DNA of 64,000 nt from Paramarasmius palmivorus (GCA_037176845.1 JAYKXP010000006.1:372001-436000); one strand, 5' to 3'. Counted from the stretch's first letter, positions 1 through 9,906 are shown. Notes: generated from the sequence alone by a model not told the origin. Translations and numbers: made by a program.

Positions 1-304
1 CCGCTCACGTTGATGCAACTAGAGAATCCAGTTACCTCGTAAGCTATTGCTTTCTTCCAGCTGACTGCTACATCGCTAAATTCCCTAATACAGCAAGGTG
101 TGCGGGCACTCGTTCTCACGTGATGCTCTCAAGCAACTCTTTGCCAACTCGAGAGGAGCGAAGAAATGCCCAGCCTCAGGCTGCAACAAGTCATTCACTT
201 ACAACGATTGCAAGCCTGATAACAAGCTTGCTCAACGCATGCGAATATACGTCCGGAGGCAACAAAGCGCATCACAGAATGCCAACGACGAGATTGTCGA
301 GTAA
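1..304 (+). CDS. NSE2: NSE2/MMS21 SUMO E3 ligase, 3' end (SP-RING)
   Basis: This is the C-terminal part of a SUMO ligase of the SMC5/6 DNA-repair complex; the 5' part lies outside the window. Bases 1-38 read PLTLMQLENPVTS. A GT-AG intron (39-93) follows, and the next exon continues in frame as KVCGHSFSRDAL. The Cys-x-His pair and the later CPASGC pair are zinc ligands of the SP-RING (zf-Nse) finger, and the phrase PVTS-KVCGH is characteristic of Nse2. In the family the SP-RING recruits the SUMO-charged E2 and acts in the nucleus on repair and cohesion substrates. The stop codon ends at 304. The next gene is convergent. Confidence 0.88.
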
Positions 305-471
305 AGCTTCTTCCCGTTCCCTTCACTCACCCATAACATCTTTGTCTGGCCGAAGCCATTTTAGTTTATACAATCCTCCCTCATCTTGAGACATCATTCG
401 CGTCATGTTCAGAGAGGTAGTGCAGTATTATTTTTTTGTGCCCACATTAATCATCTAACAATACAAAAACA

Positions 472-1624
472 CTAATCCGTTTCCATCCTATCTTCTCTGC
501 GCTCACGGTCGGCTTGTTCTTGAATGGCTCGTAAGAATGGTTCGATTCCTAAACCAGCCTCTTCTGGCAGACCCAGTCCCCGAACAAGTCCGCCCAAGAG
601 ACCGGTGCGTAGCGCTTGATCGAAATTTGATACTGCGGCGCGAAACTGCGGGGAGCTGTGGAAGAGAATTAAGTGAATAGCAGGATGGCTAAGAAATTTG
701 CTCACTTGATAACCTGCTGAAGAACGTCTTCTGAAGGTGGCATCGGAAGATCTGGTGGGAGATGAGGGAAGAGAGAGGGAACAAGTTCAGGGTGAGAGGT
801 AAAAAGTGGCGATATGTTGGCAGGAGTGAGAATGTCGTTCAATGAAAGGTCTTTATGAAGCATTAGAACCCAGCTACATCAAAGTAGAAACGTGCATACC
901 AGGAACACCAGAGCCACCTTGCGTCCCCAGTCGAGAAGATAGAATCTGCTGCAGTTGAGCTATATCCTCTGGTGAGGCTTGGATGTTCGATGGTCCCGCG
1001 GCACTTTGTGAACCAACAAAATAAGTCGGTGTTGCATGCCGAAAGTAGACGTTAAACGTACGGGGCAGCTTGAGCCGATGTCGAACGGGATGCTCCAGTT
1101 GTGTTCCAAACAGGTTCATAGTCCATTTCTTGAAGGAAACCGTTCACATTGGTGACAAATTCATTGTCTCGTGCGGAGGACGCATCCTAGATATGGGTGA
1201 GAAGTCGAAGACAGTAGAATCGTTGTGTTATACCTGCATCCAAAACTGATCGAATGTAGTCAATTTCTTTGCGCGCCAACATTCACAACTAGTACTTACG
1301 AAGTGTCGCTGATCAGAGGACGAAAACTTGAGCACATATACTCTTCCAGAAGACGACTGCGGGACTTTGACAAAGGTAGCGTCCGAAGGGAAAAGGATGA
1401 GATCCTAGAAGAGTCATTAGACACAGTTGATTGAAATCAGACGAACAGTGCACCTCTTCGACCTCGTTGGTAACTCTGTTCTTCCACATGAAATGTAACA
1501 ATTCATCTTCACCTCTTGAGAGCATGACGGCCCCTTTGGTAGGGTTGGGGTCGACAAAGTTGGTGGATCCTCTTCTGAAAGCTCGTCCGGCTTTGAATGC
1601 GAGAAGTATTTCTCCGTCTGACAT
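472..1624 (-). CDS. RPN13: Proteasomal ubiquitin receptor Rpn13/ADRM1
   Basis: Rpn13 is a 19S proteasome subunit that binds ubiquitin through an N-terminal Pru domain and activates the deubiquitinase UCH37 through a C-terminal DEUBAD domain. The first exon reads MSDGEILLAFKAGRAFRRG and includes ELLHFMWKNR, typical of Pru. After an intron near 1430 the frame continues as DLILFPSDATFVKVPQ and GRVYVLKF, the core Pru strands. The rest of the Pru region lies at about 1110-1255, followed by a linker. The last exon (SSPQFRAAVSNFDQALRTG, then LGGLVRGLGLP) is the DEUBAD helix region. At least four short introns split the gene. Start 1624 is the first ATG before the Pru domain. The SCOC-like gene starts about 130 bases away on the other strand, so a short shared promoter is likely. 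Confidence 0.88.
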
Positions 1625-1758
1625 GGTGGAGGTTGTAGTCGTAGAGATTCAAGGAGATGCGCACACGCGACGCGTCACCGCTAAAGCTGAAGACAAACAA
1701 GCATCATCTCGCCTTTCCTGACTTCGAACCCCAGCTATCCCCACACCGTCTTCACATG

Positions 1759-2119
1759 TCGTTCGCTGGAGGATTTGACGCTTCTGCTGATGCTTGGGCT
1801 CCACCACCGCAGGCCGGTGATATAATTGCAGAAGCGATGAAGAAGGAGAAAGTCCTCAAGTGAGACTAACCCAGTTTTTTCGATGTATTATCCTCATTGA
1901 CACTTTATTGTCTCTCCAGAGAATTGGCTGCTTCCCAGGAAGATCTGAAAGGTGAAGTCGAGAAAGATGAACGATGAAGATACAGGTCCTGATATTTCTT
2001 CAGCACTCTACGGTCGAGTCCAGTCGGTTCAGAAGGAGGTTGATAAGCTGACATCCGGAAACGCAACCTTGCAAATGTATATCGATAATCTGACTGTTCA
2101 AATGGCAAAGAGAAGATGA
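1759..2119 (+). CDS. SCOC/Slo1-like short coiled-coil protein
   Basis: An 82-residue protein in three exons: 1759-1859, 1920-1951 and 2004-2119, totalling 249 bases. Read without the second intron the frame stops at 1978. A 52-base GT-AG intron (1952-2003) with a CTGAT branch-like sequence restores it. The third exon encodes ALYGRVQSVQKEVDKLTSG followed by LQMYIDNLTVQM, a heptad pattern ending in the YI(D/E)NL signature of short coiled-coil (SCOC) proteins. In animals SCOC binds ARL1/ARL3-type GTPases at the Golgi; yeast Slo1 binds Arl3. The same role here is inference. The N-terminal 35 residues are low in pattern. It is convergent with PET127. Confidence 0.72.
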
Positions 2120-2424
2120 CTGCATTGGGCGGTTCCTGTGATGAACGCAAGAGCGTTGTGGATAGAGCATCGTACGGTGTACCAGATTGACTCGGAGCTG
2201 CTTCGACCTGTCCACCGGAATTAGTGATTTGTATATCTAGCTAAAAATACAGAAAGCAATCTGGTAGAGTACTATAATGTCAGCGCTGTATCGAAATGAA
2301 TAGAGGTATCGTCTGCGCCTGACGACACAGTTTGAACGGATGAGTTGGCCTTGCAGTGCGAGCCCCGTTCTTCTTAGCATGCTGTCTAATACGCTATATC
2401 TCGACGGCCGCTGGCATCCCATCC

Positions 2425-5062
2425 TCATGAGCTCTGAGACCCGACCACATTGTCTGCCTTATCGTCCACCCTGTCCCATATCGACTCATCGACATACACC
2501 TCTCCCACACCCAGAACAATCTTCGGTTTTCCCTTCTCTTCCTCGGCCAGTTGTTGGCTTATTTCCCGGCCACGCCTTGCAATCCGACGAAGCGCGAGAA
2601 TACCTTTATCTGGCTCCGTAAAGTTATCTGAAAAGAACTGCGCGTCCTTCTCCATAGGCACCGAATCATTTGGTTTGGTTTCCAAAGAGTCGCTGGCTGC
2701 GGGACTTTCGGTTTCGTTTTTGATAGATTCCTGCGATGATTGTACGACACTCTCCGGCAACGGCTTTCCACTGAAGTTGAGCCCATTCCACCAATCCTCG
2801 ATCTGGGAGTGGTCGATCCCAGTAGGAAGAGTGTAAGCACGGAACTGTCTTTCCTTTGCTCGCTTCAAGTTTTGCCTAACAGTTTCTTCGGATGCATGCA
2901 TATGGGTGACTGTCCAATGGAGTGTCCCTATGGGAACAAGTCAGAAAGAAGTGAGAATGGGAAAGAATTGCGATATACAAGTCTCGTGTGCACCTCGCAC
3001 CGCAACATCTCCCTTCACCGGTGTGTTGCCAAGGAAACTTCTTGCATTGACACAAAGTTGTTTAATGGGCTTTGGTTTATCAAGACGGTCCCACTCTGCA
3101 GGCTCGACCCAAACGTCCATGTCCTTACCGGCTTGCCGGGTTTCGAAGGTACATTTTACGGACTAGCCATATCAGTGGCAAGGTTCTACCATAACAAACA
3201 AGCTGACACTCACCTGGCCGGGGAAACAGGCGATGATTTCATCCACTACGACTTCCAACAACTCTACGCACTTCTGGAATACTCGATCACCAACCCCTGG
3301 AACCTCGGAAAACAGTCGTTGGTCCATTTCCTCTAATGGGACATATTGGAAGCCAAACATCCGGGCTGTGTTGTGATATGCGACAAAAACGCCGTCCATG
3401 TTTCCGATACGGGCTTGAAAGCTAGAAGTATCTTGATTACCCTGTGTTCCAAGATAAAAACAGACTACTCACCTATACTTCAAAAATGCAGATCTGATCA
3501 AGTCGTAATATTCTCTTTCGAAGCTCTGTAACAGTCCTTGCTGCTTGGTGATCAGATATCCCGAGCTCTCTTCGAAGTTGAGAATATCCATTCGAATGGG
3601 CATGCATGCTCGAGTTTTGATGTCGAAAACGCCGGTGCCAGGGAGCCGACTATCGTGGCAATCGAGCTGGGAGCGCATTACAAACTTGTTGGACTACGGT
3701 GACGGGACATCTCAGCCCTGTACAAGGTTCGACGAAGGATCAGGACTGACTTTGGAGTAACGGTAGGCTTCGCGGGTTTCCTCGTCCGTCACTTTCTCGT
3801 CTTCTATGACGAGCCGAGGTTGGGTCCGCATGTAAGCCAAGAATTCTTCGGTATTCATTGTAAGGTATTTTTCCAATAATGTCCCCTAATGAATGGTTAG
3901 CTTCGTAATAAGAGCGTTTATCGGATCGTACCATCCAGGTTAAGATGTTCTTTTCAGTCTCTTCGACTTTGGTCGGATCCGAGTCTATAGCATAGACACC
4001 ATCGTTGTGATTAAAAACAACGGAGGCTGCCATTCGTTGTCCGGGGGTAAAAGTCGTCGGCTGGCAAATGTTCAGTATAACGCAAAAGCAGGGATTCAGT
4101 AACTCGCCTGTTTTGAAAAATCCTTGCTCAAAGTGCTTGTGTCCACACCCTTGTTTTCGGATATCAGAAAATAGATCTGACTGAGCATCCCAGAAAGAGA
4201 TGACGTGGAACCACCGAATTGTCTGCCTTCCCTTCTAGCTAGGGACCAAAGGTCTTGGTCTCGCGAACTTCTGACGAACCCAGTCAGACGTTCAAAAGCA
4301 AAGTCAAAAACTTTGGGGATCGTTTCAAGAACTGGGTGGAAGTTGTAGACACGAGAGCGAGGGTCGCGTAGCCAGTGAACGCCGGGGCTGTTCACGCCTT
4401 TAGAACCACAATAAGATATTGTACACAAAAACTCACTTGAATAAAACACGGTCAAGGCCATGGGCAAGCACCGAGATAGGACTTTGTTTCGTGATAGGTT
4501 CAAGGTCTATCAGCACCTCAGTAGAGTGCCCGCTAGAGAATATGCGCTGTCACATACCGGTAAGGACCTGCTGTTCCTTTTCTTCCAGAAGACCCTCGAG
4601 TCGCCGGGAATATAATGGGAAATCCTTCTTCTTCCCTTCATTGGGCTTTGTGTCCTTCGCCTTCACCTTTCCCTGCTCGGGCTTCTCCACAACTCCCTCA
4701 ACCACATGCTTTACGCTAACATTTCCCTGCGTTTTCTCAGCTAAGGCAGCAGCATTCTTTTTCTTCTTCTTTTTCTTCTTGGACACAGTCTCTTGTTCCG
4801 CGGCTTCGGGCTCCTCAGGAGGGTTATCCAGAAGTTCGAAGAGTGTTTTGGTGATTCTTGAAGTATCTACCTTCCCCCTTTCTAACACTTTCCGGGATAG
4901 AGTCACCGCATCATTCTCTGGTTTTTGGGGTGGTGATTCCTGTCTTGGGACCGAAACATCTTCGATAAGTGATGAATTTGTTGTCGAATTGTGTCGTCGA
5001 GCAATTAAAGCCCAGGTGAGTCGCGAAGAGAGCCGAATCCGAGCATAGCAGACGAGGCTCAT
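2425..5062 (-). CDS. PET127: Mitochondrial RNA-processing protein Pet127
   Basis: Pet127 is a mitochondrial inner-membrane-associated protein needed in yeast for 5' processing and turnover of mitochondrial transcripts; the family is related to PD-(D/E)XK nucleases. Visible hallmarks are GVHWLRDPRSRVYNFHPVLE (around 4330-4390), QLDCHDSRLPGTGVFDIKTRA (about 3610-3680), where the Asp and D-x-K fit the nuclease core, and PIRMDI after it. The start at 5062 gives MSLVCYARIRLSSRL, rich in Arg/Ser with no acids, a good mitochondrial targeting sequence; an ATG at 5107 is in frame but would add a non-presequence extension. A nine-lysine run lies near 4755-4785. Several short introns are present. The 5' end lies inside a segmental duplication (see repeats), and its first codons recur at 7957-8024. 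Confidence 0.85.
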
Positions 5063-5392
5063 GGACGTTGAGAAACGCGACTGGACCGTGAAAACTGGCT
5101 CTGGCAAACTTTAGACGCCCGAGTTGTTCCCACAGTGAGCTATGATATCTTTCCCTCAAACCGCCAGTGAAATGGCAGGATTATTCCAGTGGTTCTCTGC
5201 GTACGTCTCCTCTCAATCCTTTGTGAACGTGATTGGATCTGGACAAGTGACTCTCCGGCGCAGCTCCGTATCTCTTCAATGCGTTGATATACCTTCGTTT
5301 AGTGGAGTGAAGATGTCGTGCCGACCATAGCTGTCAATTTCCGGAAAGTGAGGAAAGGAAACGTTACTCTGAAGATCTGGGATGTTGCTGGT
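4995..5392. repeat. Direct duplication, left copy (PET127/ARL8 5' ends)
   Basis: This stretch matches 7957-8540 in the same orientation with only scattered mismatches. It spans the first codons of PET127 on the minus strand, the short divergent promoter, and the beginning of ARL8 on the plus strand. Relative to the right copy it has lost 9 bases before the ARL8 start, 12 bases within ARL8 exon 1, and a block that removes most of intron 1, all of exon 2 and the P-loop part of exon 3. Each loss is bounded by short direct repeats. Similarity stops abruptly at about 5392 in the middle of ARL8 exon 4. Confidence 0.88.
5172..5392 (+). pseudogene. Truncated ARL8 copy
   Basis: This is a decayed fragment of the ARL8 gene found intact at 8142-9279. 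It keeps the ATG, a shortened exon 1, the second half of exon 3 ([10 protein letters not shown]), the next intron with its GTGA donor, and exon 4 to WDVAG. The nucleotide-binding GxxxxGKT loop is missing because exon 2 and the start of exon 3 are deleted, so it cannot encode a working GTPase. It lies directly in front of PET127 on the opposite strand, where the original ARL8 probably stood. Confidence 0.85.
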
Positions 5393-5442
5393 GTACCAAC
5401 TGGTACGAAGCCCTGCTTGTATTGGATTTGGCGCATCAGGTA

Positions 5443-5463
5443 CCTTCCTTCCTTCCTTCCTTT
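5443..5463. repeat. CCTT microsatellite
   Basis: A short run of about five CCTT units lies just beyond the right edge of the left duplicated segment, in otherwise non-coding sequence. Nothing else is seen between 5393 and 5594. Confidence 0.8.
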
Positions 5464-5594
5464 CGACATGTGTGATGTGTGACTGCAAGTACAAGTAATA
5501 GGCAAGTAAATACATAGTATACATGAGCGGAGTCAAGCCTAACCAGTCGCCAGCGCTTGCCCATGAAACGTCAAATACGCAAGACATGGGAAGC

Positions 5595-6018
5595 TCACTC
5601 TCCAAGAAGTATGTAGAAAATAAAAAAAACAACGTGAAAGAAGAAAGAAAAGAGCTGGTCAAGACTTGTCAGCAAGTTGAAGCAAGTGGACAACCTGCAG
5701 AACAGACCTTTGCTCGCCCCACTGCCAGAATCAATCATCTGAGTCAGCACTCGCCACATGGCTCCTCGCACGTCGGTCCCGCAGATGATTTCCCAAATCG
5801 TAGTCGCAGCTGCACCTGCCTGTACGAAAATCCCTCCTACAACCTTTAACACTTCACCAGCACCTTTCACCAGGCCTCCTAGGAATTCCCGTATGAATAA
5901 TGGCCGTACACGATTTTCAAGCCTCGGAGACCTTCAGGATCGAGAACTAACGAGAAAAGGAAGGTGCTCCATTAGCTGGGGACGAGGAATTCTTGACAAC
6001 GTTCCTACAGATACTCAT
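5595..6018 (-). CDS. Candidate small hydrophobic protein (unrecognised)
   Basis: Tentative gene. The main exon encodes GGLVKGAGEVLKVVGGIFV, then GAAATTIWEIICGTDVRGAMW, and the reading is open to a stop at 5595. No ATG fits this exon directly. A start at 6018 (MSI, exon 6009-6018), a 15-base exon reading FLDPE, and two introns (GTAGG...GTTAG and GTCTCC...CCTAG) join it in frame as MSIFLDPEGGLVKGAGE. The Gly/Ala/Val-rich helix looks membrane-active or amphipathic. A further intron may exist after SGSGASKG, so the C-terminus is unsure. It lies inside the rearranged segment beside the paired membrane-protein genes. The family is not recognised, and the gene could be spurious. Confidence 0.33.
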
Positions 6019-6073
6019 CAATAAGACATATAAAATTCACGCTGTACCACACCTTGTCCAGTTAAAGAAACAA

Positions 6074-6762
6074 CTACACTTGATACTTCAGCTCAACCTC
6101 CGCATTCCTCAGTCTTCGCACACCAGCTGCGTCATCACCATTGAAAACCTCCTTGAAAAAGCGTAGAATTCCCAACAGAAGAAGGCTGAACCCTTCGGCG
6201 ATGGACATGATCCATGCAAGAAGTACAGAAGAGAGAAGAGCGCCGAAATTGAACTGGTGGTCTCGACACTCATCTGAGTGTCTGACAACGCTATTGAATG
6301 TTGGATTGAGTAAATGGAGAACGATGAGGATGATGATGGTCGTTGCCATAATTCCAAGGGAGGGCTCTGCCTTTGCAGGGGATTCCTCGACAGCGATGAT
6401 ATGCAGAACAGGGAGGACGAATGCTTTTGCTAAAGGGGGTTGAGGAGTCAGATTCGTAAAAATTCCATCAAGTACGCATACGCACAAATGGTTATACTCA
6501 AGCAGACGAAATGCATCTGCATGCCAAACAGAAACAGGTCTTCACGTGGAGGATAGCGGTTGAGGAGATACATAACAGAGATGAACAGAGGTATAGAGAT
6601 TGAGAGAGGTCCCCAGCTCAGGGAGGATTCGTCGGTTGGAAGAAATAGCAGTAGAATATGAGCGACAACAGTGACAACGAACAGTTTGTCATTCTTTGAC
6701 CGGCCAGAAGAAGGGTTGATGGGTGGTTCTGTCAATGCTTGAGAAGGGCTTTCGACAGTCAT
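6074..6762 (-). CDS. Multi-pass membrane protein, paralog A (unknown function)
   Basis: A 210-residue protein in two exons (6762-6486 and 6429-6074) joined by an intron that starts GTGCGT and ends TTTAG. After a hydrophilic N-terminus (MTVESPSQALTEPP) there are about five or six hydrophobic segments: FVVTVVAHILLLFLP, SISIPLFISVMYLL, FGMQMHFVCLSITI, FVLPVLHII, IIILIVLHLLNP, and LLSSVLLAWIMSIAEGFSLL. It ends in a short charged tail. No known family is recognised. It is a close paralog of the gene at 6892-7616, which runs the opposite way from a gap of only 129 bases. Both copies keep the same intron at the same phase and sit between the two copies of the PET127/ARL8 duplication. Confidence 0.75.
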
Positions 6763-6891
6763 GGGCGGTAATCAGCGGGAAGTGCCGTCCTTGCCATTGG
6801 CGAACAAAGGCCTCCACTGCCACTGAGAGTCAGACGTGACACTGACCGGTCACGCGTACGTCTCAGAAATTTACCGTGGAGGGCCTTACCC

Positions 6892-7616
6892 ATGTTCACC
6901 AAAAGCTCCTCAAAACAGCCCAATTCTTTCTTTCTAGGCCGTCGTTCAAGAAATGACAATCTATTCGTTGTCATCGTCATCGCTCATATTCTCCTGCTAT
7001 TTCTTCCAATCGACGAATCCCTCTTGAACTGGGGACTTCTCACACTCTCTATAGCGCTGTTCATCTCTGTTATGTATCTCTTAAACAGCTATCCTCCGCG
7101 AAAGGGGCTGTTTCTTGTCGGGATGCAGATGCATCTCGTCTGCTTGAGTACAATCATCTGTGCGTACACGTACTCGATGAAATTTCAATGATGCTGACTC
7201 CTCAATTCCCTTCAGCGAAAGCATTCGTCCTCCCTGTTCTGCATATCATCAATGTTAAGGAATCCCCTGCAAAGACAACAGAGACCTCCCCCGGAATCAT
7301 GGCAACGACCGTCACCGTCCTCGTCGTTCTTCATTTATTCAATCCAATATTCAACGACGTGGTCAGATCAGACGAAAACCAAGCCTTCAACTTCGGTGCA
7401 CTCTTCTCTTCAGTTGTTCTTGTATCGATGCTGGCCACACTCGAAGGGTTTGGCCTCCTTTCCGTGGGATTTTTTCGCTTCTTCAAGGCGGTTTTCAGTG
7501 GTGATCTGGAAGGGGGTGTGAGGATGCTGATGAATGTCAAGATCGAATTGATGCACGAAGTGAAGTTGTTTTCTTGGGCTGCACACCAAACATTGCAACG
7601 TGAGAGAAAGTATTAA
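6892..7616 (+). CDS. Multi-pass membrane protein, paralog B (unknown function)
   Basis: A 222-residue protein in two exons (6892-7159 and 7216-7616) with a 56-base intron in the same place and phase as in paralog A. Long stretches match paralog A, for example AHILLLFLP.DES, LFISVMYLLN.YPPR, GMQMH.VCLS, and SKAFVLPVLHII. It differs in the first 20 residues (MFTKSSSKQPNSFFLGRRSR) and has a longer tail ending QTLQRERKY. The hydrophobic profile again predicts five or six spans. Function is unknown. The head-to-head arrangement with paralog A makes an inverted repeat with arms of about 0.6-0.7 kb and suggests a recent local inverted duplication. Confidence 0.75.
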
Positions 7617-7956
7617 TCACAATCGTCGTAGTTATATGTACAGTATGATGAGTCTGATATGATGCAAATGGACTCTACTCGAACACAGGGAATGATGCGT
7701 GGAACAAGTCGCTGAACCATCACATATCTGAAGCTTGTATTTTGATACGTACTTCCGTTTCGCATTAATTGACAACTACTTTTCAACTTAAGCTTGTTTG
7801 CCCTCTTTTTGCACGGGTGACTCTTCGTGTGGATAGTAGCAAAGCGGACGAATCCTCCAAGGAGACGGTAGGCTTGGTTCGTTCGCATTGGCAGTCAGGA
7901 ATACATGTGAGTACTGTACTGTGCATGCGAAGCCCGCGCCTTGCGATTGTTCTGTG
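7617..7956. other. Non-coding stretch
   Basis: This lies downstream of membrane paralog B. A chance 91-codon minus-strand frame crosses it, but with no family match and no splice pattern. No gene is seen. Confidence 0.6.
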
Positions 7957-8024
7957 AGTCTAGCGATTAAAGCCCGGGTGAGTCGCGAAGAAAGCCGAAT
8001 CCGAGCATAGCAGACGAGGCTCAT
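7957..8024 (-). pseudogene. PET127 5' stub
   Basis: From the ATG at 8024 this reads MSLVCYARIRLSSRLTRALIA, nearly the same as the PET127 presequence at 5062, then leaves the PET127 sequence and runs into unrelated bases. Only the first 22 or so codons remain. It lies upstream of ARL8 on the other strand, where the full PET127 would be expected in the ancestral head-to-head arrangement. The promoter may still fire antisense to the 7.6-8.0 kb stretch. Confidence 0.8.
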
Positions 8025-8540
8025 GGACGTTGAGAAACGCGACTGGGACCGTGAAAACTGGCTGGCCAACTTTAGACGCCCGAGTTGTTCCCACAGTGAG
8101 CTGTGACATCTTTCCCTCAAACCGCCGTGATTGCCAGTGAAATGGCAGGATTATTTGCATCACTATTCCAATGGTTCTCTGCGTACGTCTCCAGCACACA
8201 GATATCGACAATATCCGTCTCAATTTTACCGGGATTTTGCAGGCTCTTCTTCAGCAAGGCAGCGGAGATTGCTGTTGTCGGATTACAGGTCCGTAGCCGT
8301 GATTTCTCCTCTCATCCTCGCCAAAGTGAATCATTTCTCTTTGAAGGCTTCTGGGAAAACATCCTTTGTGAACGTGATTGGATCTGGACAAGTGAGTCGC
8401 CGGCGCAGCCCCATATCTCTTCAATGTGTTGATCTATCTTCGTTTAGTGGAGTGAAGATGTCGTGCCGACCATAGCTTTCAATTTCCGGAAAGTGAGGAA
8501 AGGAAACGTTACACTGAAGATCTGGGATGTTGCTGGTGCG
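7957..8540. repeat. Direct duplication, right copy (PET127/ARL8 5' ends)
   Basis: This partner of 4995-5392 has the same order and orientation but is longer because it lacks the three deletions. The left boundary falls about 67 bases into the PET127 coding sequence (minus strand). The right boundary falls within or just after ARL8 exon 4 (ending 8535), where the left copy loses similarity. The intact ARL8 gene starts inside this copy, so it contains the working ARL8 promoter. Confidence 0.88.
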
Positions 8541-9279
8541 ATATTGGAGCGTGCATTGGGTTCCAAAGTGAGGCTGACTGCCATCTTTAGGTCAACCGAA
8601 ATTCAGGTCTATGTGGGAGCGCTATTGCCATGGAGTAGACGCTATCGTGTGAGTGGTCATTCATTTCTGCTAATCACGAACTCACTTGGACGCTTTCCAG
8701 GTTTGTTGTGGATTCAGCCGACGTAAGCAGCAACGCAACCACATTCCGTTCGACCACATACTCAGTTTGCATTCACAGAGGGAGAAATTCAATACCGCCC
8801 GGTTCGAACTCCATCAGCTCCTAGGACACCATTCTCTTGTTGGTGTACCGCTCCTTGTCGTGAGAAACATTCAGCGTTTGGTTGACTGGCTTTGTTCACT
8901 CATCCTTTCTCAGCTCGGAAACAAGAATGACGTTGAGGGACATGCGTCCATTAAGGAACTCATACCAGCACTGTACGTCTCCATAAGCCCCTCTCGATGC
9001 CAAACTAACCCCACCGCAGTCAATTGGATAAGATCAACGACCGACCAGTTTCAGTGAGTGACAGTGCTTATCATGCCCGATATATACTCAACGTTATCAC
9101 AGTGCTACTCGGTAAGGGACCGCCCTTCTGCTTCAATTGAAGTTGACCTATCTATCTTTCTTAGTGCTCCATGAAATCGCAGCACAACCTGTCAGTAGCA
9201 GCCTTCAGCTCTGTTGAACACAACTAACCCCGCTTCCAGAGATATCGTATTGAAGTGGCTTTCCGGAAGGAGTCACTAG
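8142..9279 (+). CDS. ARL8: Arf-like small GTPase Arl8
   Basis: A 182-residue GTPase spread over twelve exons (8142-8182, 8243-8288, 8347-8391, 8448-8535, 8591-8648, 8701-8722, 8779-8859, 8914-8972, 9020-9053, 9103-9111, 9165-9190, 9240-9279; 549 bases). It begins [19 protein letters not shown], the amphipathic Arl8 N-terminus. It then shows the P-loop [14 protein letters not shown], switch [14 protein letters not shown], switch [19 protein letters not shown], the guanine motif NKND, and the end [19 protein letters not shown]. Length and order agree with animal Arl8 (about 186 residues). Arl8 acts on lysosome or vacuole membranes in transport and fusion. Exon 10 is only 9 bases. The start and promoter lie in the right copy of the segmental duplication. 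Confidence 0.92.
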
Positions 9280-9906
9280 TGTAACAGCACATGCATTTGG
9301 AATCACCCTGTATCATACGTATTGTAATCCCTGTCGACTATTTAAGTAAGTCCCCACTCATCTTGAGTTGGACTTGATTTCTTCCTATTTTTCGGACATT
9401 GGGTCGTCTCAAGGTTGTCCAGATATGCGCATCATTCGCGACGGGAGATGCTTGCGCAAAGTACCGTGTTCGCGTTCTGATTCTGCGCAGTACATTTCGC
9501 CTATGGGACCTTCATGCATTGTTACTTTGATCCTTCATTCGTCGAGGTTGTCGCGCTGGTCTATGTATACATAGAGGTAAGGGGCACAACATAAATTGCC
9601 GACCCCACACGCCAGAACGGGTAAGGACTTCGCACGCAACTACTTTTTTCGTCACCCAACTTTGCCGCGATTCATTGGCATTATGGAATAGCTCACATCT
9701 CCTTCTTTTGAGTCGCCTTCAGGCTGTGCACATACAGTCAGTAGGAAATCCAACCTCGGACCTTGTGGTGCACGTGCAGCACTCCAATCTGGGCAGCCGT
9801 CGAACTCGGGAAGTCCATTCAGTCCACTCCAGAACAGTAAGTCACTCCACCCCAACCTTCATCAGCTACTTACGTTGGTTCTGGTACTGGCTTCAACTCC
9901 GGGACC
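9280..9906. other. ARL8 3' region and intergenic
   Basis: Short chance frames only (the longest about 100 codons at 9675-9983, overlapping the next gene's start). No tRNA or repeat is seen. Confidence 0.6.

Noticed and set aside
1950..2003. Apparent frameshift in the SCOC-like gene
   Set aside because: A 52-base GT-AG intron with a branch-like CTGAT restores the frame and the family signature, so no mutation is needed.
5063..5107. Upstream ATG of PET127 at 5107
   Set aside because: It would put 15 residues before a good mitochondrial presequence and lies in the shared promoter; 5062 gives the better N-terminus.
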